Source: Treponema sp.
GTDB lineage: Bacteria; Spirochaetota; Spirochaetia; Treponematales; Treponemataceae
Direction of reading: 5' to 3'
NCBI GenBank assembly: GCA_024402695.1
Contig: JAKSTG010000004.1
Coordinates: 62,001 to 126,000 of the forward strand
Length of the DNA: 64,000 bases
Position numbers and translations under genes: made by a program. The notes under the pieces were generated by a model that was given only the letters and a program-made list of their open reading frames with translations, was not told where the DNA came from and searched no databases. Positions 1-8,824 of the stretch are shown here, piece by piece. Each line of letters begins with the position of its first letter. Positions within the stretch are counted from its first letter, which is position 1.

Positions 1-111
1 ATTGTCATCTGTAAGAGCGAAGGCTAGGGCCGGTCGGTCACCGAATTTTTTTACCGAATTGGCAAGCAGGGCCGGAAAAGTAAGTTTTCCAAGGTCTTCA
101 ATTGTTTCCAC
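1..111 (-). CDS. AMP-binding acyl-CoA synthetase, N-terminal fragment
   Basis: This is a partial gene running off the left edge; only 37 codons are present. The start is GTG at 111-109, preceded by GGGAG six bases upstream, and no in-frame ATG competes. The visible peptide has the phrase LTFPALLANSVKKFGDRPAL, which is typical of the first 40 residues of long-chain fatty acid CoA ligases, where 'FPALL..SV..FGDRPAL' precedes the adenylation domain. The family activates fatty acids as acyl-adenylates and then acyl-CoA at the inner membrane. It is divergent from the GH115 gene. The catalytic motifs are outside the window, so the call rests on the N-terminus only. Confidence 0.65.
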   Translation of the reverse strand, partial: METIEDLGKLTFPALLANSVKKFGDRPALAFALTDDN

Positions 112-189
112 TAATTTCTCCCGTCAAATAGAATCTCTCCTTGGTATGATTATAACCCCATATTCAAAAAAAAGATAAAATAATTGTGA

Positions 190-226
190 TATAATGGAAA
201 TAAGTTATGGAAAATCTATACATAAC
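190..226 (+). promoter_or_regulatory. Probable -10 box and inverted repeat upstream of GH115
   Basis: A perfect TATAAT lies at 190-195, without a convincing -35. Just downstream, GTTATG (204-209) and CATAAC (221-226) form a perfect 6-bp inverted repeat with an 11-base spacer, about 47 bp before the GH115 start. The repeat could be an operator just downstream of the transcription start. A minus-strand TATAAT at 154-149 could serve the divergent acyl-CoA synthetase gene. Confidence 0.35.
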
Positions 227-272
227 ATACTAGAATACCACTTAAGGTTTGAAAACCGGGAAGGAAAAAGGT

Positions 273-3101
273 ATGAAAATTAATTCGAATGTATCATTTT
301 ATTTTGAAGATTCTGCTTTTTCGGGAGTTAAAAAGATTGCCGAAAAAGTAATGCACGATATAGAACTTGTAACAGGTTCGGCACCTGTAAAGGGGGCAGA
401 AGACTCTACTGTAGTTTTTGGTACAGCAGGAAAATCGGCAATACTTGACCGCCTGGAAAGCGAAGGAAAAATCAATCTTTCTGAAGTTAGCGGTAAAAAC
501 GAAGTATACGGCTTCTTTGCCCTTGAAAATCAGCTGGTAATTGCCGGCTCAGACAAACGCGGTACAATTTACGGACTTTTCCACCTTTCAGAAGTGCTTG
601 GAGTTTCTCCTCTGGTGGATTGGTGCAACATTACCCCTGTTCATAAAGATGAAGTAGAAATCACTTCTGAAGATACTGTGGTTTCAAAGGAACCAAGCGT
701 TCGTTTCCGTGGATTCTTTATCAACGATGAATGGCCAGCCTTCGGTAACTGGTCTGGAAAGAACTTTGGCGGAGTAAACGCAAAATGTTATGAACACGTT
801 TTTGAACTGCTTCTGCGCCTTAAAGGAAACTATCTGTGGCCAGCCATGTGGGCAAGCCGTTTTTCAGATGACGGTCCAGGTCTTCTGAACGCAGAACTTG
901 CAGACGAACTTGGCGTTGTAATGGGTGCTTCTCACCATGAACCTTGCTGCCGCGCAGGGGAAGAATACAAATACCTTCGCGGTCCTGGATCAATTTACGG
1001 TGACGCATGGAACTTCATCAAGAACGAACAGGGAATCACTAAGTTCTGGGAAGACGGTCTTAAACGCAACGGAAAATTCGACAATGTAATTACAGTTGGT
1101 ATGCGCGGTGAAGCTGATACTGCCATCATGCAGAACGCAACTCTTAAAGACAATATTGACCTTCTTCGCAATGTTCTTAAGACTCAGAACCGCCTGATCC
1201 GTGAAAACGTTAACCAGAATCTGGAAGAAGTTCCACGCATGCTGGCTCTTTATAAAGAAGTTGAACCATACTTCTATGGTGATGAAAAAACAAAGGGGCT
1301 TATGGGTGACCCTGAACTGGAAAATGTTATCCTTATGCTCTGTGATGACAACCACGGAAACCTTCGTACAGTTCCTACAAAAGAAATGAGAAGCCACAAG
1401 GGCGGCTATGGTATGTACTATCACTTTGACTACCACGGTTCACCTTTCAGCTACGAATGGATCAATACAACTCACATTGCAAAAGTCCGTGAACAGATGT
1501 GCGCAGCCTACGATTCAGGAATCCAGGATTTGTGGATTGTAAACGTTGGGGACATCCTTACAAATGAATTCCCTCTCAGCTATTTCCTTGATCTGGCTTA
1601 TGACTACGAAAAATATTCTGACATCGAAATGACTGCAGAAAAATATACCCGCCAGTGGGTAGCAGCTCAGTTCCCAAGCTTTACAAAGGAACAGCAGGAT
1701 GATGTTCTTTTCATTCTGAACGGCTACACAAAACTTTCTCACCGCTGCAGAACAGAAGCTCTGACTTCTGAAACTTACCATGCAGTGAACTACGGTGAAA
1801 GCGACAAGACTATGGCCATGGCAGAAGAAATCATGAGCCGTTGTGAAAAGCTTAAGGCATCAGTAAGTGAAAAAGATTTCAATGGATTCTATGCACAGGT
1901 TTATTATCCTGCCATGGGAACAATGAACGTACTTAAGATGCAGCTCCTTGCCGGTAAAAATCACTGGTATGCAGAAAAAGGAATCTGGGCTGCCCATGAC
2001 CTTATTCCTGAAATTGAAAAGACAATTACCTTTGACCGCGCTCTTGTAAAAGAACTGGATGAGGTTGACGGCGGAAAATACTACGGACAGGGATGGAGCC
2101 AGCACGTTGGATTCAAGCACTGGAACGAAGAAGAAAACCAGTATCCGGTTTGCCACAGTTTCCATGCTCCGGACAAAAAGCGTCTCATTGCCTGGGTAGA
2201 CGGAGACGACATGACAAGTTCAGGTCTGGACTGGAACCGTCGTCCAATTATGAGCTTTGCCTTCTGTAATCCTGATGTTGATTCTTTTGTAGTGAACCTG
2301 GCAAGCGGAAGACCGGACAGCGTTCCTTTCCGCTTCAAGATTGATGCCGACTGGATTTCTGTTTCCAAGTCTGAAGGGGAAGTTATCGGAATTGAAAAGA
2401 TTACAGTTACCTGTGACCGTCAGAAACTTGCAAAGGCTTCGGAAAAACGTACTACTGTATTCATTGAAAACGATGACAGAAGTGCAGGCGGTGTTCGTAT
2501 TCCTCTTATCATCAATGCAGATACTTTGAACAAAGCTGATTTTCCAGAAGACACAATTCTTCAGAAAGGTCCGTTCATTTCATTTGATGCGGAACGTTTC
2601 AATGAAAATATGTCGGGAATTGATACTGAAGGAAAAGTAACAGGCTTTGAAGTTCTTCCTGAATATGGAAAACTGAACAGCGGTGTAAAAGTTGAAAGTG
2701 TAACTTCTTACTTTACAGAAGACCTGAAAAACTCACCAAGCCTTAAATATAATTTTGCCCTGGCTTCTAGTGGCAGCGGAATCCTTAAAGTGGATTTCTA
2801 CATGAATCCAAGTAACCCTGCAACTCAGGACAACTACTTCCGTTTTGGCGCTGCCGTAAACGGAAAGAAAGTTCTTGTTGATTGTGTTGATAAGGATTTC
2901 CATGTTGGTGACAACCAGGAACCATGGGGAACAGATGTAACAAACAACATCCGTGTAAAATCTGCCTACTTTGACTGCAAGGAAGGTTTGAATACACTGG
3001 AAGTGTTTGCCGTTACACCTAATTTCGTTCTTGAAAAAATCGTAATGTATACTACAGACGCAGAAAAACTTATCAAGAAAAGTTATCTGGGACCACAGTA
3101 A
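273..3101 (+). CDS. GH115 family alpha-glucuronidase
   Basis: Glycoside hydrolase family 115 enzymes remove (4-O-methyl-)glucuronic acid from xylan side chains. The protein is 942 residues, normal for the family. The family hallmark is clear: FRGFFINDEWPAFGNW, then a Tyr/His-rich helix and LKGNYLWPAMW near residues 145-195. A C-terminal beta domain of about 300 residues follows. I start at ATG 273 because AAGGA lies 8 bases upstream; an in-frame TTG at 249 has no ribosome site. No signal peptide is visible, so the enzyme is probably cytoplasmic and acts on imported aldouronic oligosaccharides, whereas many family members are secreted. It is convergent with the HD gene, with a 4-bp gap. Confidence 0.9.
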   Translation: MKINSNVSFYFEDSAFSGVKKIAEKVMHDIELVTGSAPVKGAEDSTVVFGTAGKSAILDRLESEGKINLSEVSGKNEVYGFFALENQLVIAGSDKRGTIYGLFHLSEVLGVSPLVDWCNITPVHKDEVEITSEDTVVSKEPSVRFRGFFINDEWPAFGNWSGKNFGGVNAKCYEHVFELLLRLKGNYLWPAMWASRFSDDGPGLLNAELADELGVVMGASHHEPCCRAGEEYKYLRGPGSIYGDAWNFIKNEQGITKFWEDGLKRNGKFDNVITVGMRGEADTAIMQNATLKDNIDLLRNVLKTQNRLIRENVNQNLEEVPRMLALYKEVEPYFYGDEKTKGLMGDPELENVILMLCDDNHGNLRTVPTKEMRSHKGGYGMYYHFDYHGSPFSYEWINTTHIAKVREQMCAAYDSGIQDLWIVNVGDILTNEFPLSYFLDLAYDYEKYSDIEMTAEKYTRQWVAAQFPSFTKEQQDDVLFILNGYTKLSHRCRTEALTSETYHAVNYGESDKTMAMAEEIMSRCEKLKASVSEKDFNGFYAQVYYPAMGTMNVLKMQLLAGKNHWYAEKGIWAAHDLIPEIEKTITFDRALVKELDEVDGGKYYGQGWSQHVGFKHWNEEENQYPVCHSFHAPDKKRLIAWVDGDDMTSSGLDWNRRPIMSFAFCNPDVDSFVVNLASGRPDSVPFRFKIDADWISVSKSEGEVIGIEKITVTCDRQKLAKASEKRTTVFIENDDRSAGGVRIPLIINADTLNKADFPEDTILQKGPFISFDAERFNENMSGIDTEGKVTGFEVLPEYGKLNSGVKVESVTSYFTEDLKNSPSLKYNFALASSGSGILKVDFYMNPSNPATQDNYFRFGAAVNGKKVLVDCVDKDFHVGDNQEPWGTDVTNNIRVKSAYFDCKEGLNTLEVFAVTPNFVLEKIVMYTTDAEKLIKKSYLGPQ

Positions 3102-3105
3102 TAGA

Positions 3106-3810
3106 TTACAGATCGTACCAGCCTGAAGCACTCTGGTCTGCAAACTGTAAAAGCAGTACCAGAGGATTGCTCAGGAAGTTTGAATAATTCATTTTTTCGG
3201 TATCTGTTAAATCTGAGAAGCCCATGTGACGGCTTACAGCTTCGAGAACAGGACGTTTTTTTATGAAAGACGGCATTGTTTCAAGAAGAAGCAGAACCGA
3301 TTCGTTTCCGTGTCCCAGATTGCGGACATTTGCCTTTACCTGATAGTAAGGGGTCTTTGTCCAGTTTCCGAAAACATCTTTTGTATTTCTATAACTGATG
3401 GAATAGAATCCAGCTTTGCAAAAGTCGTGGGCAATTGCAGAGATGAAGATGTCTTCTGCTGTGAAGGTGAACTGGGCTCCGGTTTTTGATTTTATCCAGT
3501 CTGAGAAAATTGCAGGTGCCAGTTTAAGTGCCTGGTAAGCTACCATAAGGGAATGAACTGCAAGTCCGCATTTGAAGTTTCCGTGGAATTTTGTGGAAGC
3601 AGGGGATGTGTAGAATTCGTGTTCATCCATCCATTTAAGAAGGTCTTCCTGTTCATCTGCGTTTCGGATACAGGCATCGGCCATTTCTGTAACACAGGCT
3701 TTAAGCTTTTCAGGATCCGATGTGGCACCTTCGATGCAGTTGTGCTTTTCAAATATTTCTACAAGTTTTTTTGAATCGTTAATAAGTGTTTCAAGTTCTT
3801 CGTTTGTCAT
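3106..3810 (-). CDS. HD-domain phosphohydrolase-like protein
   Basis: This 234-residue soluble protein has the HD-superfamily ligand set: His86, the His128-Asp129 doublet in AIAHDF, His167, His195 and Asp225 in LQFADQ. HD proteins are metal-dependent phosphohydrolases, often acting on nucleotides; the substrate here is unknown. It is last in the minus-strand series SDR-pncB-folA, 64 bp after folA, so a nucleotide or cofactor role is possible by context only. No Shine-Dalgarno precedes the ATG. Instead TATACT ends 6 bases before it, suggesting a leaderless transcript. It resembles HD hydrolases seen in phage-like and Firmicute genomes, but I cannot name a subfamily. Confidence 0.75.
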   Translation of the reverse strand: MTNEELETLINDSKKLVEIFEKHNCIEGATSDPEKLKACVTEMADACIRNADEQEDLLKWMDEHEFYTSPASTKFHGNFKCGLAVHSLMVAYQALKLAPAIFSDWIKSKTGAQFTFTAEDIFISAIAHDFCKAGFYSISYRNTKDVFGNWTKTPYYQVKANVRNLGHGNESVLLLLETMPSFIKKRPVLEAVSRHMGFSDLTDTEKMNYSNFLSNPLVLLLQFADQSASGWYDL

Positions 3811-3816
3811 AGCATC

Positions 3817-3846
3817 AGTATACTGAATTTATGGAAGAAAGTTTAA
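3817..3846 (-). promoter_or_regulatory. Putative promoter of the HD gene, leaderless layout
   Basis: On the minus strand TATACT occupies 3822-3817 and a weak TTAAAC occupies 3846-3841, 18 bases apart. Only GATGCT separates the -10 box from the ATG at 3810, so transcription should begin at or next to the start codon. Confidence 0.4.
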
Positions 3847-3874
3847 AAAAAAGTTTGTGGAAGTTTTGTAAAGC

Positions 3875-4402
3875 TTATTTGTAGAAAACGGTGGCTTCAG
3901 GAAAATCCCAGTCGATTACTGTGTGGTAAGTGTTTCCCGTAATCAGTTTTTTTGAATAAGCTTCTTTCAGAAGTTTTGCTCCGCCGATTATGTAAATCTG
4001 TTTATCTGGAAATCTTTCGTGGCACTTTTTTAGAGCAGTTTCCAGAGATGAAAAGAAAATCCATTCTGTTTTTTCTTCCGAAATATCACTTTCAGATTCC
4101 TTTGCATTACGGTCAATGACAACATTCATTCTGGCCGACAGAGGGGCAAGGAAAGTTTTGTAAGTGTTGTAGCCCATAAGAATTATGTTTCCTGTTGTGA
4201 GGTTCTTGAACAGGGCCATGTCTTCTTCACACTGCTGTTTTATGTTCTGGGGAAGGTCAGGGCGAATGCGGTTTTCTTTTGTACGCCAGGGAAGGGAACC
4301 GTCGGCCATTCCCATTTCCCCGTTTCGTCCTGTTGCGTAGAGAGCATGTATTAAAAAATCAGGCGCCTTTGAAGGCGCCATCTGACTTTGCTTTTCTGTC
4401 AT
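3875..4402 (-). CDS. folA: Dihydrofolate reductase
   Basis: Dihydrofolate reductase makes tetrahydrofolate from dihydrofolate with NADPH. The 175-residue length suits a bacterial FolA with a short N-terminal extension. Visible motifs are LPW in DGSLPWRTKEN (about residue 37), Asp61 in DMALFKNLTTGN at the place of the catalytic acid, IILMGYNTYKTF for NADPH binding, and IYIIGGAKLL near residue 145. The loop between LPW and the catalytic Asp is longer than in E. coli FolA. The start codon abuts the pncB stop with no gap (TAAATG), so translation is probably coupled and the two genes co-transcribed. Confidence 0.88.
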   Translation of the reverse strand: MTEKQSQMAPSKAPDFLIHALYATGRNGEMGMADGSLPWRTKENRIRPDLPQNIKQQCEEDMALFKNLTTGNIILMGYNTYKTFLAPLSARMNVVIDRNAKESESDISEEKTEWIFFSSLETALKKCHERFPDKQIYIIGGAKLLKEAYSKKLITGNTYHTVIDWDFPEATVFYK

Positions 4403-5866
4403 TTATTTTAAGTTTGCCTGAATGAACTTAAGTTTAAGTTCTTTGAGACCCTCTGTTACAGAAACTTTGTAAACGTGAGGATTCAGAATACGTTTGTATG
4501 ATGGATCCAAAGCTGCAAGATCTTTTTCCATGTTCTGGTGAGCAACAATCAGCTGTTCTTTTTCTGGAAGTCTTGTCTGTGTGCGTTCACCTTTCTTAAG
4601 ACGGAGTTTAAGAAGAGGTTCCACTTTAGCAGGCTTTGCAACGAAAGAGCGGTAGTCTACCATTGTGTGGAAGAAGCGGCTTTCTTTTCCTTCTTCAACA
4701 GTTTCGTTTTCAAGGGAAAGAATGTCGGCGATTGCCATTCCGTTGTCGTCGTAAAGACGGTATGAATTCTTGATGCCAGGGTTTGTTGTTTTTGCAGGAT
4801 TGTCGCTGAACTTCATTGCAGGTTCCAGTTTGTTTGTGGCGGCATCGTGACGGGCTGCCAGTTTGTAAACCCCTGTGAAGGAAGATTCGTTTCCACCTGT
4901 TACCATGTGGGTACCAACTCCCCATGAATCAATTGGAGCGCCGTTTGCTACGAGAGTTGTAATGATTTCTTCTGTAAGTTCATTTGAAACGCAGATTTTT
5001 GCCTGAGGATAACCTGCACGGTCCAGTTCTTTACGAACTTCGCGGGTAAGGTATGAGATGTCTCCAGAATCCAGGCGAACACCGAATCCGTACCCTTTCT
5101 TTACCAGTTCGCCGCCTGCGATAATGGCGTTTTTGATTCCGCTTTTGAGAGTGTCGTAAGTGTCGATAAGGAAAACTGCGTTCTGTGGATAGATTTCTGC
5201 ATAGTGGCGGAAAGCTTCAAGTTCAGAAGGATGGCTCATAATCCATGAGTGGGCCATTGTTCCCATTACTGGAATGCCGTAAAGTTTTCCGGCCAGAGTA
5301 TTTGAAGTTCCGGCTGCTCCACCAATGTAGGCGGCGCGGGTTGCGCTCATGGCACCGTCCGGTCCCTGGGCGCGGCGAAGTCCGAATTCCATGATTGGAG
5401 TCTTTTTGCTTGCAAGCCAGATACGGGCTGTTTTTGTTGCAATAAGACTCTGGAAGTTGATGTGGTTCAGGAGCATGCCTTCGATGATCTGTGCCTGGAT
5501 AAGAGGGGCGTGGATGCGAACAAGTGGTTCCTGAGGGAAAATAACTTTTCCTTCATCCATCATGTAAACATCACCTGTAAATTTGAAATCTTTAAGATAA
5601 TCAAGAAAGCCCTGTTCAAACATGTTCAGGGATGCAAGATAGGCAACATCTTCTTCCGAGAAGCGGAAAGATGTAAGAACATCAAGGAATGTTTCTACGC
5701 CCGAAAGAACTGAAAATCCACCTTCAAAGGGATTCTTTCGGAAGAACATATCAAATACTACTTCATGGTCCATATTGGCTTTCCAGTAGCCGTGGGCCAT
5801 AGTCAGTTCATAGAAATCGGTAAAAAGAGCCGAATTGATTGTACTGTTTTCAATAACTTCACTCAT
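4403..5866 (-). CDS. pncB: Nicotinate phosphoribosyltransferase
   Basis: The enzyme converts nicotinate and PRPP to nicotinate mononucleotide in NAD salvage (Preiss-Handler pathway). At 487 residues it fits the long NAPRTase family. Motifs include TDFYELTMAHGYW near the N-terminus, a histidine segment GTMAHSWIMSHPSE that carries the phosphorylated His in this family, the phosphate loop SWGVGTHMVTGGN, and RLDSGDI. I choose ATG 5866 with AGGAC just upstream; a possible longer form from 5902 lacks a ribosome site. The start codon lies in one arm of an 8-bp inverted repeat (see 5862-5899). folA follows with no gap. Confidence 0.93.
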   Translation of the reverse strand: MSEVIENSTINSALFTDFYELTMAHGYWKANMDHEVVFDMFFRKNPFEGGFSVLSGVETFLDVLTSFRFSEEDVAYLASLNMFEQGFLDYLKDFKFTGDVYMMDEGKVIFPQEPLVRIHAPLIQAQIIEGMLLNHINFQSLIATKTARIWLASKKTPIMEFGLRRAQGPDGAMSATRAAYIGGAAGTSNTLAGKLYGIPVMGTMAHSWIMSHPSELEAFRHYAEIYPQNAVFLIDTYDTLKSGIKNAIIAGGELVKKGYGFGVRLDSGDISYLTREVRKELDRAGYPQAKICVSNELTEEIITTLVANGAPIDSWGVGTHMVTGGNESSFTGVYKLAARHDAATNKLEPAMKFSDNPAKTTNPGIKNSYRLYDDNGMAIADILSLENETVEEGKESRFFHTMVDYRSFVAKPAKVEPLLKLRLKKGERTQTRLPEKEQLIVAHQNMEKDLAALDPSYKRILNPHVYKVSVTEGLKELKLKFIQANLK

Positions 5867-5899
5867 AAGTCCTATTTTAGTGAAAAGAGGGCTTATGAG
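5862..5899 (-). promoter_or_regulatory. Inverted repeat enclosing the pncB ribosome site and start
   Basis: The arms CTCATAAG (5899-5892 on the minus strand) and CTTATGAG (5869-5862) are perfect 8-bp complements with a 22-nt loop. The second arm contains the pncB ATG, and the Shine-Dalgarno AGGA lies in the loop. If folded in RNA this would hide the start codon. It may be chance, but it is suitably placed for translational control. Confidence 0.4.
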
Positions 5900-5908
5900 C
5901 AAATATGA

Positions 5909-6760
5909 TTATTTAAGAAAATCGTCGGGACTGATTTCTTTTTTCTGTGGCACCGGATGAGGGCGCTTGCAGTATTTGAAAGTAAAGCGGGCGCCTATGT
6001 ATCTTCCGATGAAACGGCTGGCAGCTGCCTTAAACTTCCATTTGAAAGCATAGATTGCTATACGTTTTCCTTTGAGGGCCTTTTTAAGACAGTGGGCTAC
6101 AACTTTGTCGGCTGGAAGTCCATGTCTTACTTTTTCGCGGATGCCGCCGGAAGCAACGTTTGCGAATTCTGTGGAAACTGGTCCCGGGCAGAGGGCGCAT
6201 ACTTTGATTCCCTTGTCTTTAAGTTCGGCGGCAAGTGCCATACTGAAGCTGAGTACGTAGGATTTTGTTGCTCCGTAAACTGCGAATTCTCCCAGTGGAA
6301 GGAAAGAAGCAAGACTTGCTGTGTTTATGATAAGGCTTCCTTTTTTCATGAAGGGAAGGCAGCCACCGGTCAGTCCTACAAGACTTGTACAGTTCAGATC
6401 TGTCATTTCCATTTCGCGGTCTACATCAGATTCTTCAAAAGGACCGTAGGTTCCGAAACCTGCATTGTTTACCAGTTTTGTAATCTCAATTCCGCTTTCC
6501 ATAAGGGCAAGCTTTTCGTTTTCTTCATCAAGAAGCTTTTTGAAAGCGTGAACGCCTTCTTTTCCGGAAATATCCAGAGCCACAGGAACAACTGTTGCGA
6601 AATTACGGGTTTTGTTGATTTCTTCTGCCAGGGCTTCGAGTTTTTCAAGTCGGCGGGCAACAATCCAGATAGCATCTTCTTCTTCAAGGGCTGCAATCTG
6701 CTTTGCAAATTCTGCGCCCATTCCGGAACTGGCTCCGGTAATTACAGCTATTTTCTTCAT
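5909..6760 (-). CDS. Short-chain dehydrogenase/reductase
   Basis: A 283-residue classical SDR with a Rossmann fold and NAD(P)-dependent carbonyl/alcohol chemistry. It shows the glycine-rich TGASSGMG motif at residues 8-15, NNAG at 98-101, and catalytic Tyr162 and Lys166 in VYGATKSY with Ser149 in NTASLAS. The AxRR after the second strand (VARRLEK) favours NADP. The C-terminal 40 residues are basic (KWKFKAAASRF), which could bring it to the membrane. The substrate cannot be read from sequence. The start ATG follows a TATAAT box by only 7 bases and has no Shine-Dalgarno, implying a leaderless message. pncB follows after 42 bp. Confidence 0.88.
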   Translation of the reverse strand: MKKIAVITGASSGMGAEFAKQIAALEEEDAIWIVARRLEKLEALAEEINKTRNFATVVPVALDISGKEGVHAFKKLLDEENEKLALMESGIEITKLVNNAGFGTYGPFEESDVDREMEMTDLNCTSLVGLTGGCLPFMKKGSLIINTASLASFLPLGEFAVYGATKSYVLSFSMALAAELKDKGIKVCALCPGPVSTEFANVASGGIREKVRHGLPADKVVAHCLKKALKGKRIAIYAFKWKFKAAASRFIGRYIGARFTFKYCKRPHPVPQKKEISPDDFLK

Positions 6761-6763
6761 GTG

Positions 6764-6797
6764 TTCTATTATATAGCGATTTTAGGTATACTTCCAA
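6764..6797. promoter_or_regulatory. Overlapping divergent promoters, SDR (-) and GH3 (+)
   Basis: Only 38 bp separate the two start codons. Minus strand: TTGGAA (6797-6792), 18 bp, TATAAT (6773-6768), then 7 bases to the SDR ATG. Plus strand: a weak TTCTAT (6764-6769), 17 bp, TATACT (6787-6792), then 6 bases to the GH3 ATG. Both transcripts would be leaderless and the promoters overlap, so RNA polymerase should use only one at a time. Confidence 0.5.
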
Positions 6798-6798
6798 T

Positions 6799-7989
6799 AT
6801 GAATAAAAAAGTAATGCTTTCACTTGTTTGTGTTGCTTTAATGGGATCAGTTTTTGGTAAAGCCAAAGTTCCTTCAAAGAAACAGACTAAACGGGAAATC
6901 AATAATCATAAATTCGCTTCAGGCCTTAATGCTGAATTAAAGCAGTATCAGAAGAAAAAGGATTCTGCACTGGACCGTTATCTTTCTGAAATGTCTCTGC
7001 CCGAAAAAGTAAGTCAGCTTTTTATCATCAATCCTGAAGGAAAGGAAACTTTTTATCCTATCGATAAATTCGAAGGAAAGCCTTATGTTCCAGGCGGATA
7101 CCTTTTCTTTTCATATAACCTGGCAGACACTCCCGAAGGCGTAAAAACCTTTACAGACAACATCAGAGATTACTGCCTTGAACGGAACATTATTCCGCCT
7201 TTCCTTGCGGTCGATGAGGAAGGGGGATGGACCCAGAGACTTCGTAAACTGGCGGGGAAGATTCCGGCACAGATGGAAGTGGCCGAATCTATGTCCGTTT
7301 CGGAAGCCTACGAAATGTACAGGGACCACGGTAAAAAGATGAAAGCCATGGGATTTCATATGAATCTTGCACCTGTTGTAGAAATCCTTTCAGACCAGAA
7401 TAAGGGCTTCCTTGAAAACCGCAGCTTCGGAGACAAGGAAAAATCTGTGACCTATTCCATCGCAGAAATGAATGCCTATCAGAACCTTGGAATCGGCTGT
7501 GTCCTGAAACATTTTCCTGGAAATACAAACACAGACCCTCATACAGGACTTCCTGAAATCACTTTATCTGAAAATGAACTGGAAGAGTCACTTGCGGCTT
7601 TTGACCGCTGCATTTCCCTTGGAGCTAAGGCGGTTCTTATGAGCCACGCAAGAACTTCGGCAATTGATTCTGAAGTTCCGGCCTGTTTTTCTTCTCTGTG
7701 GGTAACAGAAAAACTCCGAAAAGAGAAAGGTTTTGACGGAATCATTTTTTCTGATGATATTTACATGGATGCCCTCATAAAAAACGGGTATCCGCCGGAA
7801 GTTTCCACAGTAAAAGCGGTGGAAGCCGGCATTGACTGCATAATGATTTCTGAAAAAAGATGTCTGAAATCGGCTCAGGTTCTTATAAAAAAGGCGGAAT
7901 CGGATCCTGCCTTGGCAAAACGTATAGACGAAAGCTGCAGACGAATACTAAAGTATAAAATGGAAGCAGGTATTCTTCCTTTGAACTAG
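6799..7989 (+). CDS. GH3 beta-N-acetylhexosaminidase-like enzyme (NagZ group)
   Basis: Family 3 glycosidases of the NagZ group cleave GlcNAc or related residues from muropeptides or glycans by a retaining mechanism. The 396-residue protein has an N-terminal export signal (residues 1 to about 22), so it is periplasmic or secreted, unlike the cytosolic NagZ of enteric bacteria. The NagZ signature KHFPG (237-241) followed by D246 and H248 gives the His-Asp dyad, and FSDD around residue 319 holds the nucleophile Asp. AVDEEGG (137-143) is also conserved. It probably shares a transcript with the methyltransferase gene 19 bp downstream. It might be another GH3 activity, but the His in the loop argues for hexosaminidase. 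Confidence 0.85.
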   Translation: MNKKVMLSLVCVALMGSVFGKAKVPSKKQTKREINNHKFASGLNAELKQYQKKKDSALDRYLSEMSLPEKVSQLFIINPEGKETFYPIDKFEGKPYVPGGYLFFSYNLADTPEGVKTFTDNIRDYCLERNIIPPFLAVDEEGGWTQRLRKLAGKIPAQMEVAESMSVSEAYEMYRDHGKKMKAMGFHMNLAPVVEILSDQNKGFLENRSFGDKEKSVTYSIAEMNAYQNLGIGCVLKHFPGNTNTDPHTGLPEITLSENELEESLAAFDRCISLGAKAVLMSHARTSAIDSEVPACFSSLWVTEKLRKEKGFDGIIFSDDIYMDALIKNGYPPEVSTVKAVEAGIDCIMISEKRCLKSAQVLIKKAESDPALAKRIDESCRRILKYKMEAGILPLN

Positions 7990-8008
7990 AATCAACCGGG
8001 ATTTTTGT

Positions 8009-8824
8009 ATGGGTAAACAGAAAAAAGTTATCGGGCTGGAAGCATTTGAAAGTTTCTATTCGGAACAGTATGGCCAGCGCTGGGAATCGTTGAAATCTTC
8101 TTTTTCTCTTGAAAGCGACTATTTTGAGTTCAAAATGGAAGGGGCTTCTGATTCCTATTTTCTGGATTCCGCTTCGGTTCTGGCTGCAAAACAGCTTCCC
8201 CTGGAAGGCGCCGAAGAAATCCTTGATTTGTGTGCGGCTCCGGGAGGCAAAACCCTAATTCTTGCCAGCCGTATGGAAGAAAATGCCGTTTTATGCAGCA
8301 ATGAACGTTCTCCGGAACGAAAACACCGTCTTGCTATTGTAGTCCAGACCTGTCTGCCTGCCCAAATCTCCGAAAGGGTAAAGACTTCCTGTTCCGACGG
8401 GGCAACCTGGTGTACAAGGCAGACGGAATGTTTTGACCGTATTCTTCTGGATGCTCCTTGTTCTTCAGAAAGGCATGTCTACAAAGATCCTAAATATCTG
8501 AATGTGTGGACACCTTCCAGAGTAAAAACCGTTGCCAATGAAGAATGGGCGCTTCTTTCCTGTGCTTTCCGTCTTTTAAGACCTGAAGGATATCTGCTTT
8601 ATTCAACCTGTGCTCTTGCCAGGGAAGAAAATGACGGAATGATAGAACGGCTTTTGAAAAAGTTCAAAGATCAGGTTCAGGTAGTAGATTTTGATCCGGA
8701 ACCGGTTGAAGGTCATGAAGAGCTGGTTCCGGAAAAAACTGAATATGGATTCCATGTTCTTCCCGATACAGCAAAGGGGGCAGGTCCTATTTATTTTTGT
8801 TTAATAAAAAAAATCGTGTTATAA
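8009..8824 (+). CDS. RsmB/NSUN-type RNA m5C methyltransferase
   Basis: The protein is a SAM-dependent RNA cytosine-5 methyltransferase of the NOL1/NOP2/Sun family. It has motif I LDLCAAPGGKT at residues 72-82, the motif IV Cys in DAPCSSERH (Cys151) and the catalytic motif VI Cys in STCAL (Cys201). At 271 residues it is short. It lacks the N-terminal NusB-like domain of RsmB and the PUA domain of RsmF, so it is mainly the catalytic core, somewhat like NSUN4, whose motif IV also carries an R-H after the Cys. The RNA target (rRNA or tRNA) is not evident. The gene follows GH3 by 19 bp, and its 3' end contains the promoter of deoD. Confidence 0.85.
   Translation: MGKQKKVIGLEAFESFYSEQYGQRWESLKSSFSLESDYFEFKMEGASDSYFLDSASVLAAKQLPLEGAEEILDLCAAPGGKTLILASRMEENAVLCSNERSPERKHRLAIVVQTCLPAQISERVKTSCSDGATWCTRQTECFDRILLDAPCSSERHVYKDPKYLNVWTPSRVKTVANEEWALLSCAFRLLRPEGYLLYSTCALAREENDGMIERLLKKFKDQVQVVDFDPEPVEGHEELVPEKTEYGFHVLPDTAKGAGPIYFCLIKKIVL

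Noticed and set aside
5867..5902. Longer pncB with 12 extra N-terminal residues
   Set aside because: No ribosome site for the upstream start, and the NAPRTase family begins near the chosen ATG, which has AGGA in place.
5957..6802. A 281-codon plus-strand frame opposite the SDR gene
   Set aside because: The minus strand carries complete SDR motifs. The plus frame gives Phe/Cys-rich nonsense and has no ribosome site; such antisense frames are common at this codon bias.
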